Both the position numbers and the translations under genes were made by a program. A stretch of DNA of 14,478 bases from Anaerolineales bacterium UBA3905 (GTDB lineage Bacteria > Chloroflexota > Anaerolineae > Caldilineales > Caldilineaceae): positions 2,170 through 16,647 of the forward strand of contig DGFH01000047.1 of the NCBI GenBank assembly GCA_002391565.1, in the 5' to 3' direction. Under the pieces are notes generated by a model. That model searched no databases. It had not been told where the DNA came from and saw only the letters and a list, made by a program, of their open reading frames with translations. Of the stretch, positions 5,097 to 12,866 are shown piece after piece (the first letter of the stretch is position 1; every line of letters starts with the position of its first letter).

Positions 5097-7541
5097 ATGC
5101 CTCAGTTCATCGATATCCAATTTATCGAGCAGGTCAATGAAGCCTACAAGGCCTATGGCAGTATCCTGACATTGTCGCGGTCGCCGCTGGCAACCTCCCC
5201 GCTGGTGACTCCGACGCTCGTGCTCGACCCGCTGACGCCGACGCCAGAGGAGCGCGGGCGCGGTTTGCAACTGGCCTTGCGCTGGGCGTTGGGACAGCTT
5301 GCTCCCGAAGCGCCGCGTTATCCATTGGGCGAGTTTCGTCCGCTCGACGACCCCACCTGGCGCGACCCGGCGTGGTGGCGCTACAACATCTTGCGTCATC
5401 GCTACGTTGAACCGCTTCACCCGGATGACTTCGTCGACAGCGGGCGCTACACAGAAACGCTGCTGGCGCTCACCGGCATCCCCACCGCCGACGCCTTCTT
5501 CGATGTTCGCAATCGCGCCATTCGCGCCGCTGCCGCCGCCCTGGAACAGTTGCAGAGCACCCAGACGGCGCAGGATGATCTGCAACAGCAGGCGTTGACG
5601 TTGGTTTGCGCGCCGCTGACGCGCCGGCCTGAACTTTGGGCCATGCTCGGCATCGCCGCCGTGTTGGATGGCGTCTTTCCGCGCACACTCCTCTTGACGT
5701 TGGCAAACGCCGAGAATGTGCACGCACCCGACGCTGTGTTGGATGCGCTGATTCAGGAGCGCTTTATTTTGACCGGCGACGCGGGCGTCAATCTGTGGAT
5801 GGCGCCCGCGCTGCGCACCTACATCTATCACCGGGAAGAACGCGCGCGGCTGCGCGTGCGTCACGACCGCGTGGCCGACTACTTTGCCAACCGCCATCAA
5901 GTGCTAGATGTTGTGCATCATCTGCGCCTGGCGGAGCGTGCGGAGGCCGCCGCCGATCATTTACTTACCCACGCCGCCGAATTAAGCAGCGATGCGCCCG
6001 CCGCCGGAGTACGCGCCGAGGTGACGGCGTTGCTTGCCGATCGTCTTCACGACGGGCAACGACGCCGCCTGCAAGTATGGTTGAGCGATCTCTACGCCGC
6101 AGCCGGTGAGACGGACGCTGCCATCGATGCGTGCCGGGCAGCGCTCAAAGCAGCGCATACACCGGTCGAACAAGGCGCCATCTTCCGCCGGATGGGGAAG
6201 CTCTATGAGATGCGCAATCAGCTCCATGCCCTCGCCTATTACCGCCAGGCTGAGGAGGCGCTTGGGAGCGAGGGCGCCGAGCTGGTGACGCTGCTGAAGG
6301 ATCGCGGCTGGCTGCATATCCATCGCCGCGCCTGGGACGAAGCCACCGCTGACTTGACGCGCGCGCTTGCGCTGGCGCCCACCGCCGACATCATCACCCG
6401 CGCCGATGTGCTGGATGCGCTGGCGGCTTTGCATCGGTATCAACACGACCTGCCCGCTGCGATCCAGTGCGCCCAGGAGTCGTTGGCGCTGCGCGAACAA
6501 AGCGGCGATCTGTTGCGCGTAGCCAAGTCATTGGGCAACCTGGGGCTGCTCTACACCGCCACAGGCGAACATACACATGCCATCGCCGCACACGAAGAGG
6601 CGCGTGCAGTAGCGCAGCGGCTGGGCAACCCCGAACTGGCGGCAACGGCGACGCTCAACATCGGACTGGCGCATCACCTGGCAGGGGATCGGGTGAAGGC
6701 CGTGGAGGTCTACCGCACAAGCCTGGCGCAGGCCCGCGAGATCAACTATGTGCTGGTTGAGTTGCGGGCGCTCTCGAACCTGGCCGAAGCCCTGGCGGAG
6801 TTGGGTGAGCTGGAAAGTGCACAGCGTTACTGGCAACGCGGCGTGGAACTGGCGCGTCGCGAGGAATTCGACGACGAGCGCGCCTATTTGCAGGAACTGG
6901 CCGAACGCTTTGGCTTTCGCAAGAGCGACGCCCGTCAGGCGCCAATTGCGTCAGATGCAGGTATACCTGCACTGACTTCGGCCAGTTCCCAACCCGCCGT
7001 TGACCTGCTAAGCGCCGAAGATGCCCTGGCGCTTGACCTGGCGCGGCGTGAGGGCAAGGTTACGCCGCGTCGGCTGATGGAGGTTGCCTATCTGAGCAAA
7101 GCCACCGCCACGCGCCGTCTGACCGCCCTGGCCGCCGCCGGCCTGCTCACGCCAGTTGGACGCGGGCGCGGGACGAGTTATGTGATAAGAGGAGATCGGG
7201 TAATGAAGAGATTGGAGACTGGAGATTGGGATGGGCAAGGGGAGGCGAGGAGCGACAACGACGAGCCGCATTCCCTTAATTTCCAATCGCCGATCTCCCA
7301 GGCGCATAGTCCTCCTATCTCGCTTCCTTACGCCATCTGCGCACGCTACGGCATCCTCGCTGTGGGCTGGGTGGTCGATGCACCGATCCTGGCGCTGCGC
7401 TTTGCCCAATTCCCTGATCTGCTGACCTTTCTCGCCTTGCGGGCGGAGGTGTGGCAGGAAGTTGGTGAGACGGTTGAGGTGCTGCCGGTTGAGGCGTTGG
7501 CGCCGGGGCAGGTTGTCGCCTGGCTAGAGGAAGCTGCCTGA
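5097..7541 (+). CDS. TPR-repeat transcriptional regulator with STAND-like winged helix and C-terminal winged helix
   Basis: ATG 5097 gives 814 aa. An in-frame ATG at 5001 would add 32 residues, but it lies inside the promoter region and has no binding site. Residues 50-155 (ERGRGLQLALRWAL, then WWRYNILRHRYVE) resemble an N-terminal module of Chloroflexota regulators with a sigma-like HTH; moderate confidence. Residues 175-265 (PELWAMLGIAAVLDGVFP...ALRTYIYHRE) look like the winged helix that follows the NTPase in STAND proteins, but no Walker A or B motif is present. Residues 325-600 are TPR units (GNLGLLYTATGEHTHAIAAHEEA is the clearest). Residues 637-699 form a second winged helix (LAREGK-like start, LSKATATRRLTALAAAGLL, then the wing GRGRGTSYVI). 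Residues 700-743 are low-complexity and come from an inserted repeat. Residues 744-814 are a small domain I do not recognise. The protein faces the peptidase unit and probably controls it. Confidence 0.8.
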   Translation: MPQFIDIQFIEQVNEAYKAYGSILTLSRSPLATSPLVTPTLVLDPLTPTPEERGRGLQLALRWALGQLAPEAPRYPLGEFRPLDDPTWRDPAWWRYNILRHRYVEPLHPDDFVDSGRYTETLLALTGIPTADAFFDVRNRAIRAAAAALEQLQSTQTAQDDLQQQALTLVCAPLTRRPELWAMLGIAAVLDGVFPRTLLLTLANAENVHAPDAVLDALIQERFILTGDAGVNLWMAPALRTYIYHREERARLRVRHDRVADYFANRHQVLDVVHHLRLAERAEAAADHLLTHAAELSSDAPAAGVRAEVTALLADRLHDGQRRRLQVWLSDLYAAAGETDAAIDACRAALKAAHTPVEQGAIFRRMGKLYEMRNQLHALAYYRQAEEALGSEGAELVTLLKDRGWLHIHRRAWDEATADLTRALALAPTADIITRADVLDALAALHRYQHDLPAAIQCAQESLALREQSGDLLRVAKSLGNLGLLYTATGEHTHAIAAHEEARAVAQRLGNPELAATATLNIGLAHHLAGDRVKAVEVYRTSLAQAREINYVLVELRALSNLAEALAELGELESAQRYWQRGVELARREEFDDERAYLQELAERFGFRKSDARQAPIASDAGIPALTSASSQPAVDLLSAEDALALDLARREGKVTPRRLMEVAYLSKATATRRLTALAAAGLLTPVGRGRGTSYVIRGDRVMKRLETGDWDGQGEARSDNDEPHSLNFQSPISQAHSPPISLPYAICARYGILAVGWVVDAPILALRFAQFPDLLTFLALRAEVWQEVGETVEVLPVEALAPGQVVAWLEEAA
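7187..7330. repeat. Strand-skewed inverted repeat element inside the regulator gene
   Basis: From about 7187 the plus strand is strongly purine-rich and holds three tandem 7-mers (GAGATTG 7208-7214, GAGACTG 7215-7221, GAGATTG 7222-7228). From about 7270 it becomes pyrimidine-rich, with CCAATCGCCGATCTCCCA (7283-7300) and TAGTCCTCCTATCTC (7308-7322). These pair imperfectly with the first half when folded back. Base use differs sharply from the flanking GC-rich codons. The element keeps frame and encodes a hydrophilic linker. It looks like an intergenic-type repeat captured by the gene. Confidence 0.6.
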
Positions 7542-7620
7542 AAATCTTGTAGGTTTCAGCTGATATCACGCTAGAAATCCGCTGTCTTTCGATATAGAAT
7601 GGTAGTCAGGAGGTGGAAAT

Positions 7621-8505
7621 ATGGCTACCAATCTGGCATCGAACAAAACGGTCAAATGGTCGTCCTGGCACACGCTCTTGCTTTTGATCATCATTGTGGG
7701 CACGCCCCTGCTCGTGCGCTGGATGTTAGCGCCCAATCCATTTCTCTTCGACGGTGAAAGCGCGCTTGCCCCTGGTGGTGAGCTGCTTTGGGTCTGGTGG
7801 ACTTGGGTGCTTGGGCTGCTGCTCTTTGCCACAGTTGCCGGCGGCGGTATTACTGGTTGCTGGCCCTTTGGCTGGCTCATCAACGAACAGTACCGCATGA
7901 GCCTGTCGCGCCTGCAGATGTGCCTGTGGACGATCGTCGTACTGGCCTCTTTTGCCACCGCTGTCTCTATCAATCTGGTCAATCGCCATCTTCAAGATGC
8001 GCTGCATGTAGCGATTCCCGCCGACCTGTGGCTGCTGCTTGGCATCAGCACGACGGCGCTGGTCGCCTCGCCGCTCATTCTGGCGGATAAGAAGAAACAG
8101 AACACCAACATACCGGAACGGCAACGCACGCTCGCCAGCATGGATATGCGCTATGCCGATGCACAAGCTGTCCCAGAGCAAGAAGCCAAAGCCCGGTCGA
8201 GCGGGCAGCTTGCACGCAACACCAGCCCCGCCGAAGCTTCATTCGCCGATCTACTGCGCGGTGAGCAGGTCGGCAACTGTAATGTCGTCGATGTAGCGCG
8301 TCTGCAAAACCTGTTCTTCACCTTGATCCTGGTGGTGGTCTATACGTTGGCGCTGCTGGAGTCGTTCGAACTGCAGATGATTGACGGGGGTGTGATCAGC
8401 GCGTTCCCTGACGTGGATGCTGCCTTTGCTGCGTTGCTTGGCGTCAGCACGACTGGCTATCTGGCGGCGAAAGGCGTCAATTACCAACCGCTACAGAATC
8501 CGTAG
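7621..8505 (+). CDS. Multi-pass membrane protein with internal duplication, function unknown
   Basis: ATG 7621 is preceded by AGGAGGT six bases upstream. The 294-aa product has about six hydrophobic segments: residues 17-36, 56-75, 100-120, 137-154, 231-248 and 268-284. A hydrophilic loop at 155-228 contains a lysine cluster (DKKKQ) likely to be cytoplasmic. The protein appears to be built from two copies of one unit. SRLQ (96-99) heads one membrane segment and LLGISTT (139-145) opens the next; RLQ (227-229) and LLGVSTT (272-278) repeat that order with almost the same spacing. I recall similar RLQ...LLGIS proteins as uncharacterised, but cannot name a family. It is separated from the regulator gene by 79 nt containing only weak AT-rich promoter-like sequence (TATAGAAT near 7593). 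It may be co-expressed with the regulator or independent. Confidence 0.75.
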   Translation: MATNLASNKTVKWSSWHTLLLLIIIVGTPLLVRWMLAPNPFLFDGESALAPGGELLWVWWTWVLGLLLFATVAGGGITGCWPFGWLINEQYRMSLSRLQMCLWTIVVLASFATAVSINLVNRHLQDALHVAIPADLWLLLGISTTALVASPLILADKKKQNTNIPERQRTLASMDMRYADAQAVPEQEAKARSSGQLARNTSPAEASFADLLRGEQVGNCNVVDVARLQNLFFTLILVVVYTLALLESFELQMIDGGVISAFPDVDAAFAALLGVSTTGYLAAKGVNYQPLQNP

Positions 8506-8573
8506 CGCTCGCCAGGCAGCCTGCATCAAAATGGGTTTGCGCATGGCAGCTTACGCTACGGATGTGCTCGATT

Positions 8574-8607
8574 TCTCTGCGTTCCCTTGCATCTTTGCGT
8601 CAAATCA
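8574..8607 (-). repeat. Degenerate ACGCAAAG-type short repeat in the convergent gap
   Basis: On the minus strand this stretch reads TTTGACGCAAAGATGCAAGG, then GAACGCAGAGA. It resembles a decayed run of the (AAAGACGC)n-type repeat that I recall as scattered in intergenic DNA of Chloroflexota and cyanobacteria. It lies between two convergent genes (ends 8505 and 8629). The rest of that 123-bp gap holds no clear terminator or gene. Confidence 0.35.
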
Positions 8608-8628
8608 GGCGAATTTGCAGGCAAGTTT

Positions 8629-9693
8629 TCAAGCCCTGGGCAGCGTAAAGTAGAAAACGGCGCCTTCACCGGGCTTGCCGCTGCTCTCGACGCCAACTGC
8701 GCCACCCAACTGGGTGACGATGCGCTTGACAAGCGCCAGCCCCAACCCATGCCCGCGCATCGACGATCCGCCCTGTCGATAGAAGGGATCGAACAGATGT
8801 GGTTGGACATCAGGCGAGATGCCGTCGCCGTGATCGCAAACCCAGTAGCGTGCTGTGCCATCACGCTGCAACTCACCCCCAAGCTCAATTTGCGCTGGCG
8901 GCGGGCTATACTTGATGGCATTGGTGATCAGGTTATCCCAGACGCGTTCCACCAGACCAACGTGACCGATGGCGGGGGGCAACTCCGTTGTGCGCGTGAT
9001 GCGCGGGGCTTGCTCCTGATTGAGCAAGCGCAGCATGGTGCACACGTCATCAACAATCCGATTCATGTCGAGGGGTGTGAGCGTCAGGTCGTCGGGCTGT
9101 GACAGGGAAAGCAGGCTGTCGATCACATTCAAACCGCGTTGCGCCGTCCCGTTCATCTGTTGGACAAGGAGCGCAAAGTCGTCGGCGCTCAGCTCCGGGC
9201 CGATCTCCATCAGCAACTCGCTGCTCATCAGGAGGAAGCCTAGCACATTACGCAGATCATGCGAGACGCTGCGGTCATAGGCGGCCAGGTCCTCGTTGAG
9301 CTGGCGCAACCGCTGCAAGTCGGCGAAGCGCGCCCGCGCCACAATCACCGCCCGTTCGATCTCGCGCGCCTCCGGCGGTTTGAGCAAATAGGCGCCGACG
9401 CCAGCCAGACTGGCGGTCGCCACCAGCGTCGGGTCGTCGTAGGCGGTCAGCAGCACAACCGGCGTGGGGCATTCCGCCTGGATGCGCGCTGCCGCCTCCA
9501 GACCGTCCATTGCGGGCATGCGAATGTCCATCAGCACGACATCAGGGCGCAGCGTGGCGGTCAGCCGGACGGCTTCCAGGCCGTCATACGCCTCGCCGAC
9601 AACCATCATTCCCACCTTCTTCAACTCGTGGCGGATCACGTCGGCGACCAGGATATCGTCCTCAACCATAAGGACGCGTATGGATGGATTCAT
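8629..9693 (-). CDS. Response-regulator/histidine-kinase fusion (REC-HisKA-HATPase)
   Basis: This 354-aa protein starts at ATG 9693, which overlaps the stop of the upstream kinase gene in ATGA. Residues 5-120 are a receiver domain with the acidic pair E11/D12, phospho-acceptor D56 (VVLMDIRMP) and K105 (YLLKPPEA). Residues 128-200 form a dimerisation helix pair with the H-box SVSHDLRNVLG (H145). Residues 245-354 are an ATPase domain with the N-box DNLITNAIKYS (N254, N258), DHGDGI (D287) and a glycine-rich GHGLGLALV lid. There is no membrane segment and no DNA-binding output. The protein is therefore a cytoplasmic signalling intermediate: it probably accepts phosphate at D56 from the partner kinase, and its own kinase activity is then switched. 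The usual proline after the H-box Arg/Asn is valine here; activity may still be normal. Confidence 0.88.
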   Translation of the reverse strand: MNPSIRVLMVEDDILVADVIRHELKKVGMMVVGEAYDGLEAVRLTATLRPDVVLMDIRMPAMDGLEAAARIQAECPTPVVLLTAYDDPTLVATASLAGVGAYLLKPPEAREIERAVIVARARFADLQRLRQLNEDLAAYDRSVSHDLRNVLGFLLMSSELLMEIGPELSADDFALLVQQMNGTAQRGLNVIDSLLSLSQPDDLTLTPLDMNRIVDDVCTMLRLLNQEQAPRITRTTELPPAIGHVGLVERVWDNLITNAIKYSPPPAQIELGGELQRDGTARYWVCDHGDGISPDVQPHLFDPFYRQGGSSMRGHGLGLALVKRIVTQLGGAVGVESSGKPGEGAVFYFTLPRA

Positions 9694-12212
9694 ATCATCA
9701 CCCCTTTGCCAGTGTGTTCACTGCGGTCAACAGGGATGCGGATACGCGTGACGGCGCCGCTGTCATTCGTCAGCGTCACGCTGCCGCGCAACGTTCCCTC
9801 TACGATGCGCCGAATCAGATAGATCCCTACTCCATACCGCTGCCCACAGAGCACATCCTCGCGGTACCCAGAACCGTTGTCGCAGTATTCGATCACGATG
9901 TCACTGTCTGTGGCGGTCAATGCGACCTTTACCCGCAATAACGTTGACCTGGCGTCTGCGGCATGTTTGCAACTATTGGAGAAAAGCTCATTGATGATGA
10001 TGGCCAGGTTGCTGGCTTTGCGCGGCGACACCTGGATCGTTGACGGCGTCACCTGCACCTCGATGTAGTCGCCCTGGGCGTGGCCGCTACGTTCAGCATG
10101 AATCACGCGCTCGATCAATTCGCTCAAGGCGAGCGATGACCACTCGCTCGCCGACAGCATCTGGTGCACCTCAAGCAGGCTCTTAATACGACGCGCAACG
10201 TTCTGGTACGTGGTTTCCACCAGGGGACGTTGTTCGGGCGCCGCAAACTCGCTTTCCGCCAGCAGCAGACCGAGGATCGCCATTAAGTTATTTTTTACCC
10301 GGTGGTTGACCTCATTGAGCAGGATCGCCTTTTCCTCGGCGTCTTGTTGTGTACGCAGGTACAACTGCTCCAGTTCAGCCTGGACGCGTCTGCGCTCGTC
10401 GATGTCTTGCACCTGGCCGATCAGGAAAAGGGGGGCGCCATTGGCATCGCGTGCAATCGACGCTGTCAACAAGCCCCATGTAATGCGTCCACTTTTCGTC
10501 ACATAGCGCTTCTCCATTGTATAGGCGTCGATGGCGCCGGCCACCAGTTCCGTCAGCTGTGTGGCGTCTGCGGGATAATCGTCAGGATATGTGAGCTGGG
10601 CAATGTCCATCCCGCGCAGTTCCGCCGTTGTGTATTCCAGGTAGCGGCTAAGCGCCGGGTTGGCCTCGATCAGGCGTCCATCTGTGCCCACGATGGCAGT
10701 GCCGATGTTGGTCGCCTCGAAGAGCGCGCGAAAGCGCATCTCGCTGGCGCGCACCGCCTCCTGCGCCGTCTTGATGGCGGTAATGTCAGTGACGAAACCC
10801 TCCAGTGCCACAACTGTTCCATCGGGAGCGCGCACAGCGCTGCCCTTTTCCCAGACCCATTTCTGGGCGCCTGTGGCGGTGCGGATGCGGTAGGTAAGCT
10901 CGAAGGAGCGGTTTTCACCCACGCCGGCCTGCACTGTCTCCCACACCATCGCCCGATCCTCCGGTTCGATCAGGTCGGCATAGGCAAGACGGCGATTCTC
11001 AATCAGGTCTTCAGGGGCGTAGCCGGTCAACTCAATGCTGCCATCACTGATGAATTCAGATGTCCACAATGGTTCATTGCGACAGCGATAGACCATCCCA
11101 GGCAAATTGTGGAGCAGGTCAGTGATGCGGCGCTCGCTCTCGCGCAGCGCTTCTTCCATCGCTTTGCGTTCGGTGATGTCGATCGCTGTGCCCTCCAGCA
11201 AGTTCTCTTCCGGATAGGCCGTAATCGACAAGAGCAGAGTACGCACCTGGCCGTCACCCGTCAGCGTCGGTATCTCGAACTCGGCGATATGGTCGCGCGT
11301 CTGGAACATGTGCAGCATTTCCGTGCGCTTTGCCGGTTCTGCCCAATTAAAGAGTGTGGGGCGCCCGACGATCTCCTCCACCGGCTTGTTCACGATCTGC
11401 GCCAGTTTGGCATTGACCTCTAGCACGGCGGAGCCATCCATCCGTGTGCGGAACATGCCTGCCTGGGCGTTGTCGAACAATCGCCGATATTTCTCCTCAC
11501 TGGCCTGCAGCGCCCGATTCGCCGCCTCGAGCTGTGCAGTGCGTTCGCGTACGTGTGTTTCGAGACGGGCGTTGGTCTCGCTGAGCATTTGTTCGGTGCG
11601 GCGTTGCTGGTGCAAAGCAGCCACCTGATGGGCGCAGGCTTCGATCAGGTCGGCCTCCACCATGCTGGCTTCGGCCATGCCAAACATGATGCAGCCAACG
11701 ATGGCGTCGCGCCAGACCATCCCCACGACGTAACACGCCGTAATACCCAACATCTTGCGAGCATGGATGCAGACCTGGTTAGGTGCGTTGCCAAAGAGCA
11801 GCCCCTCATCGCCCCCCATGCTTTGCAGTTTGCCGCATAACAGCGCCTGGCGCACGGCGTCAGAAGGGATTGGCAGTGTGACGCCAGGCGGCCACGGTGT
11901 GAGGTCGGTCTGCAGTGCAGCTTCTGTTGCAGATGGCGTCACGATCGCATGACAGGTCAGTGCATCGGCGGCGGGGTTGTAGGTGCTCAGCGCCAGCAAG
12001 CGGGCGCCGATCAGGTGCGCCATCGCCGTCGCGGCCGCTGTCAAAAAATCCGCATCAGGCGGCAAGGTCGCAATACTGGACAGGAACGCGTTGAACCGGC
12101 CGACCGTCCCCACTGGCTCAGCCGGTGGCGGCGCAGATTCTACAGATATGCGGGACGGGTGACTTGGGGCTGCGGTGGCGGCGTCTGCGTGGCAAATATG
12201 CGTAACGTGCAT
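9690..12212 (-). CDS. Cytoplasmic GAF-PAS-PAS-PAS sensor histidine kinase (HisKA_2 type)
   Basis: ATG 12212 is preferred because AGAAGG stands six bases upstream. An in-frame ATG at 12230 would add six residues without a binding site. The 840-aa chain has no membrane segment. In order: a GAF-like domain (about 35-200), a coiled coil (205-240), PAS 1 (240-350, ending GTAIDITERKAMEE), PAS 2 (360-485, with a PAC tail WVWEKGSAVRAPDG...GFVTDIT), PAS 3 (490-605), and a HisKA_2 dimerisation domain with LLNEVNHRVKNNL (H637). An ATPase domain at about 730-825 carries NELFSNSCKHA (N746) and YCDNGSG (D778). HisKA_2/HWE-like kinases typically phosphorylate stand-alone receivers. The obvious target is the REC domain of the next gene, which overlaps by four bases. 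The ligands of the GAF and PAS domains cannot be read from sequence; the GAF has several cysteines (for example in IHARKMLGITACYV). Confidence 0.9.
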   Translation of the reverse strand: MHVTHICHADAATAAPSHPSRISVESAPPPAEPVGTVGRFNAFLSSIATLPPDADFLTAAATAMAHLIGARLLALSTYNPAADALTCHAIVTPSATEAALQTDLTPWPPGVTLPIPSDAVRQALLCGKLQSMGGDEGLLFGNAPNQVCIHARKMLGITACYVVGMVWRDAIVGCIMFGMAEASMVEADLIEACAHQVAALHQQRRTEQMLSETNARLETHVRERTAQLEAANRALQASEEKYRRLFDNAQAGMFRTRMDGSAVLEVNAKLAQIVNKPVEEIVGRPTLFNWAEPAKRTEMLHMFQTRDHIAEFEIPTLTGDGQVRTLLLSITAYPEENLLEGTAIDITERKAMEEALRESERRITDLLHNLPGMVYRCRNEPLWTSEFISDGSIELTGYAPEDLIENRRLAYADLIEPEDRAMVWETVQAGVGENRSFELTYRIRTATGAQKWVWEKGSAVRAPDGTVVALEGFVTDITAIKTAQEAVRASEMRFRALFEATNIGTAIVGTDGRLIEANPALSRYLEYTTAELRGMDIAQLTYPDDYPADATQLTELVAGAIDAYTMEKRYVTKSGRITWGLLTASIARDANGAPLFLIGQVQDIDERRRVQAELEQLYLRTQQDAEEKAILLNEVNHRVKNNLMAILGLLLAESEFAAPEQRPLVETTYQNVARRIKSLLEVHQMLSASEWSSLALSELIERVIHAERSGHAQGDYIEVQVTPSTIQVSPRKASNLAIIINELFSNSCKHAADARSTLLRVKVALTATDSDIVIEYCDNGSGYREDVLCGQRYGVGIYLIRRIVEGTLRGSVTLTNDSGAVTRIRIPVDRSEHTGKGVMI

Positions 12213-12257
12213 AGACATCCTTCTCACCATTGGGGGGCATAACAGCTTTCTAACGCC

Positions 12258-12263
12258 ATTATA
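12258..12263 (-). promoter_or_regulatory. Extended -10 promoter (TATAAT) for the histidine kinase unit
   Basis: The minus strand reads TGGTATAATGG, a perfect TATAAT with TG one base upstream. Transcription would start near 12251, about 38 nt before the kinase start at 12212. The position 17 bp upstream (complement of 12281-12286, TACGCC) is not a -35 match, but it lies in an inverted repeat that may be an operator. Confidence 0.55.
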
Positions 12264-12280
12264 CCAGAGGTAGGGCGCCA

Positions 12281-12340
12281 GGCGTAGCGACTTTACGCCA
12301 GGATGCTTGTAGCAATAGAATGTCGCCTGGATCGGCGTAA
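12281..12340. promoter_or_regulatory. GGCGTA inverted repeat plus third copy, candidate operator
   Basis: GGCGTA at 12281-12286 and its complement TACGCC at 12294-12299 form a hexamer palindrome with a 7-bp spacer, at the expected -35 of the kinase promoter. A further GGCGTAA at 12334-12340 repeats the extended half-site TTACGCC (12293-12299). The three half-sites lie between the divergent kinase and tRNA promoters. No binding protein can be named from the sequence. Confidence 0.4.
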
Positions 12341-12366
12341 GTTGTGTGCAAACGCTTCTTGCTACG

Positions 12367-12395
12367 TTGCAGGAACTTGGTCTCTATGTTACACT
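12367..12395 (+). promoter_or_regulatory. Promoter for tRNA-Lys
   Basis: TTGCAG (12367-12372) and TACACT (12390-12395) are separated by exactly 17 bp, and TG at 12387-12388 gives an extended -10. Transcription would start near 12402, a few bases before the mature tRNA at 12411. Confidence 0.5.
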
Positions 12396-12410
12396 GCGTC
12401 CAATTGATTT

Positions 12411-12483
<73 letters not shown>

Positions 12484-12516
12484 CACCGCATGGCCGGGCC
12501 AACGGCAGCACTGGAG

Positions 12517-12545
12517 ACCGTGTCGCATCTGAGGACACGGTTTTT
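12517..12545 (+). terminator. Rho-independent terminator after tRNA-Lys
   Basis: ACCGTGTC (12517-12524) pairs fully with GACACGGT (12534-12541) around a 9-nt loop, and the stem runs into TTTTT (12541-12545). It lies 34 nt after the tRNA and before the DUF2277 gene, so it should separate the two transcripts. Confidence 0.85.
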
Positions 12546-12587
12546 CATTTTGATTAACCTGCACCCACACAGCTCCAGGAGGGGACG

Positions 12588-12866
12588 ATGTGCCGCAACA
12601 TCACACCACTGTTCAATTTTGAGCCGCCAGCGACCGATGCGGAGATTCATGCCGCCGCGCTACAATTCGTGCGCAAGGTGAGTGGTTTCCGCCAACCCTC
12701 GCAGGCCAATCAGCTTGCCTTTGATCGCTCAGTGACGGAGATTGCCGACGCCGTGCGTACGCTGTTAGCCGACCTGGTGACCACGCAGCCGCCACGCGAC
12801 CGGGTGGTCGTGGCGGCGCGGGCGAAGGCGCGTGCGGCGGCCCGCTTTGCGCGCACCGATGGCTGA
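12588..12866 (+). CDS. DUF2277 family protein
   Basis: ATG 12588 follows AGGAGG (12577-12582) by five bases. The 92-aa product carries the family hallmarks: it begins MCRNITPLFNFEPPATDAEI, continues ALQFVRKVSGF with a Pro/Ser segment, and ends in an Arg/Ala-rich helix (AARAKARAAARFARTDG). DUF2277 proteins are small, helical and cytoplasmic, and their function is not known. The length is normal for the family. It heads a tightly packed unit: its last codons GAT GGC TGA overlap the ATGGCTGA that starts the acetyltransferase gene. Confidence 0.9.
   Translation: MCRNITPLFNFEPPATDAEIHAAALQFVRKVSGFRQPSQANQLAFDRSVTEIADAVRTLLADLVTTQPPRDRVVVAARAKARAAARFARTDG

Noticed and set aside
4953..5900. 315-codon minus-strand frame opposite the start of the TPR regulator, crossing the divergent promoters
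   Set aside because: It overlaps the clear 5' end of the regulator and both promoters, and its composition is that of an antisense shadow.
10302..11423. 373-codon open frame on the plus strand opposite the histidine kinase
   Set aside because: It lies wholly inside the PAS region of the kinase and shows no family pattern.
12484..12516. Encoded CCA end for the tRNA
   Set aside because: The bases after the discriminator A are CACCG, so CCA is not encoded.
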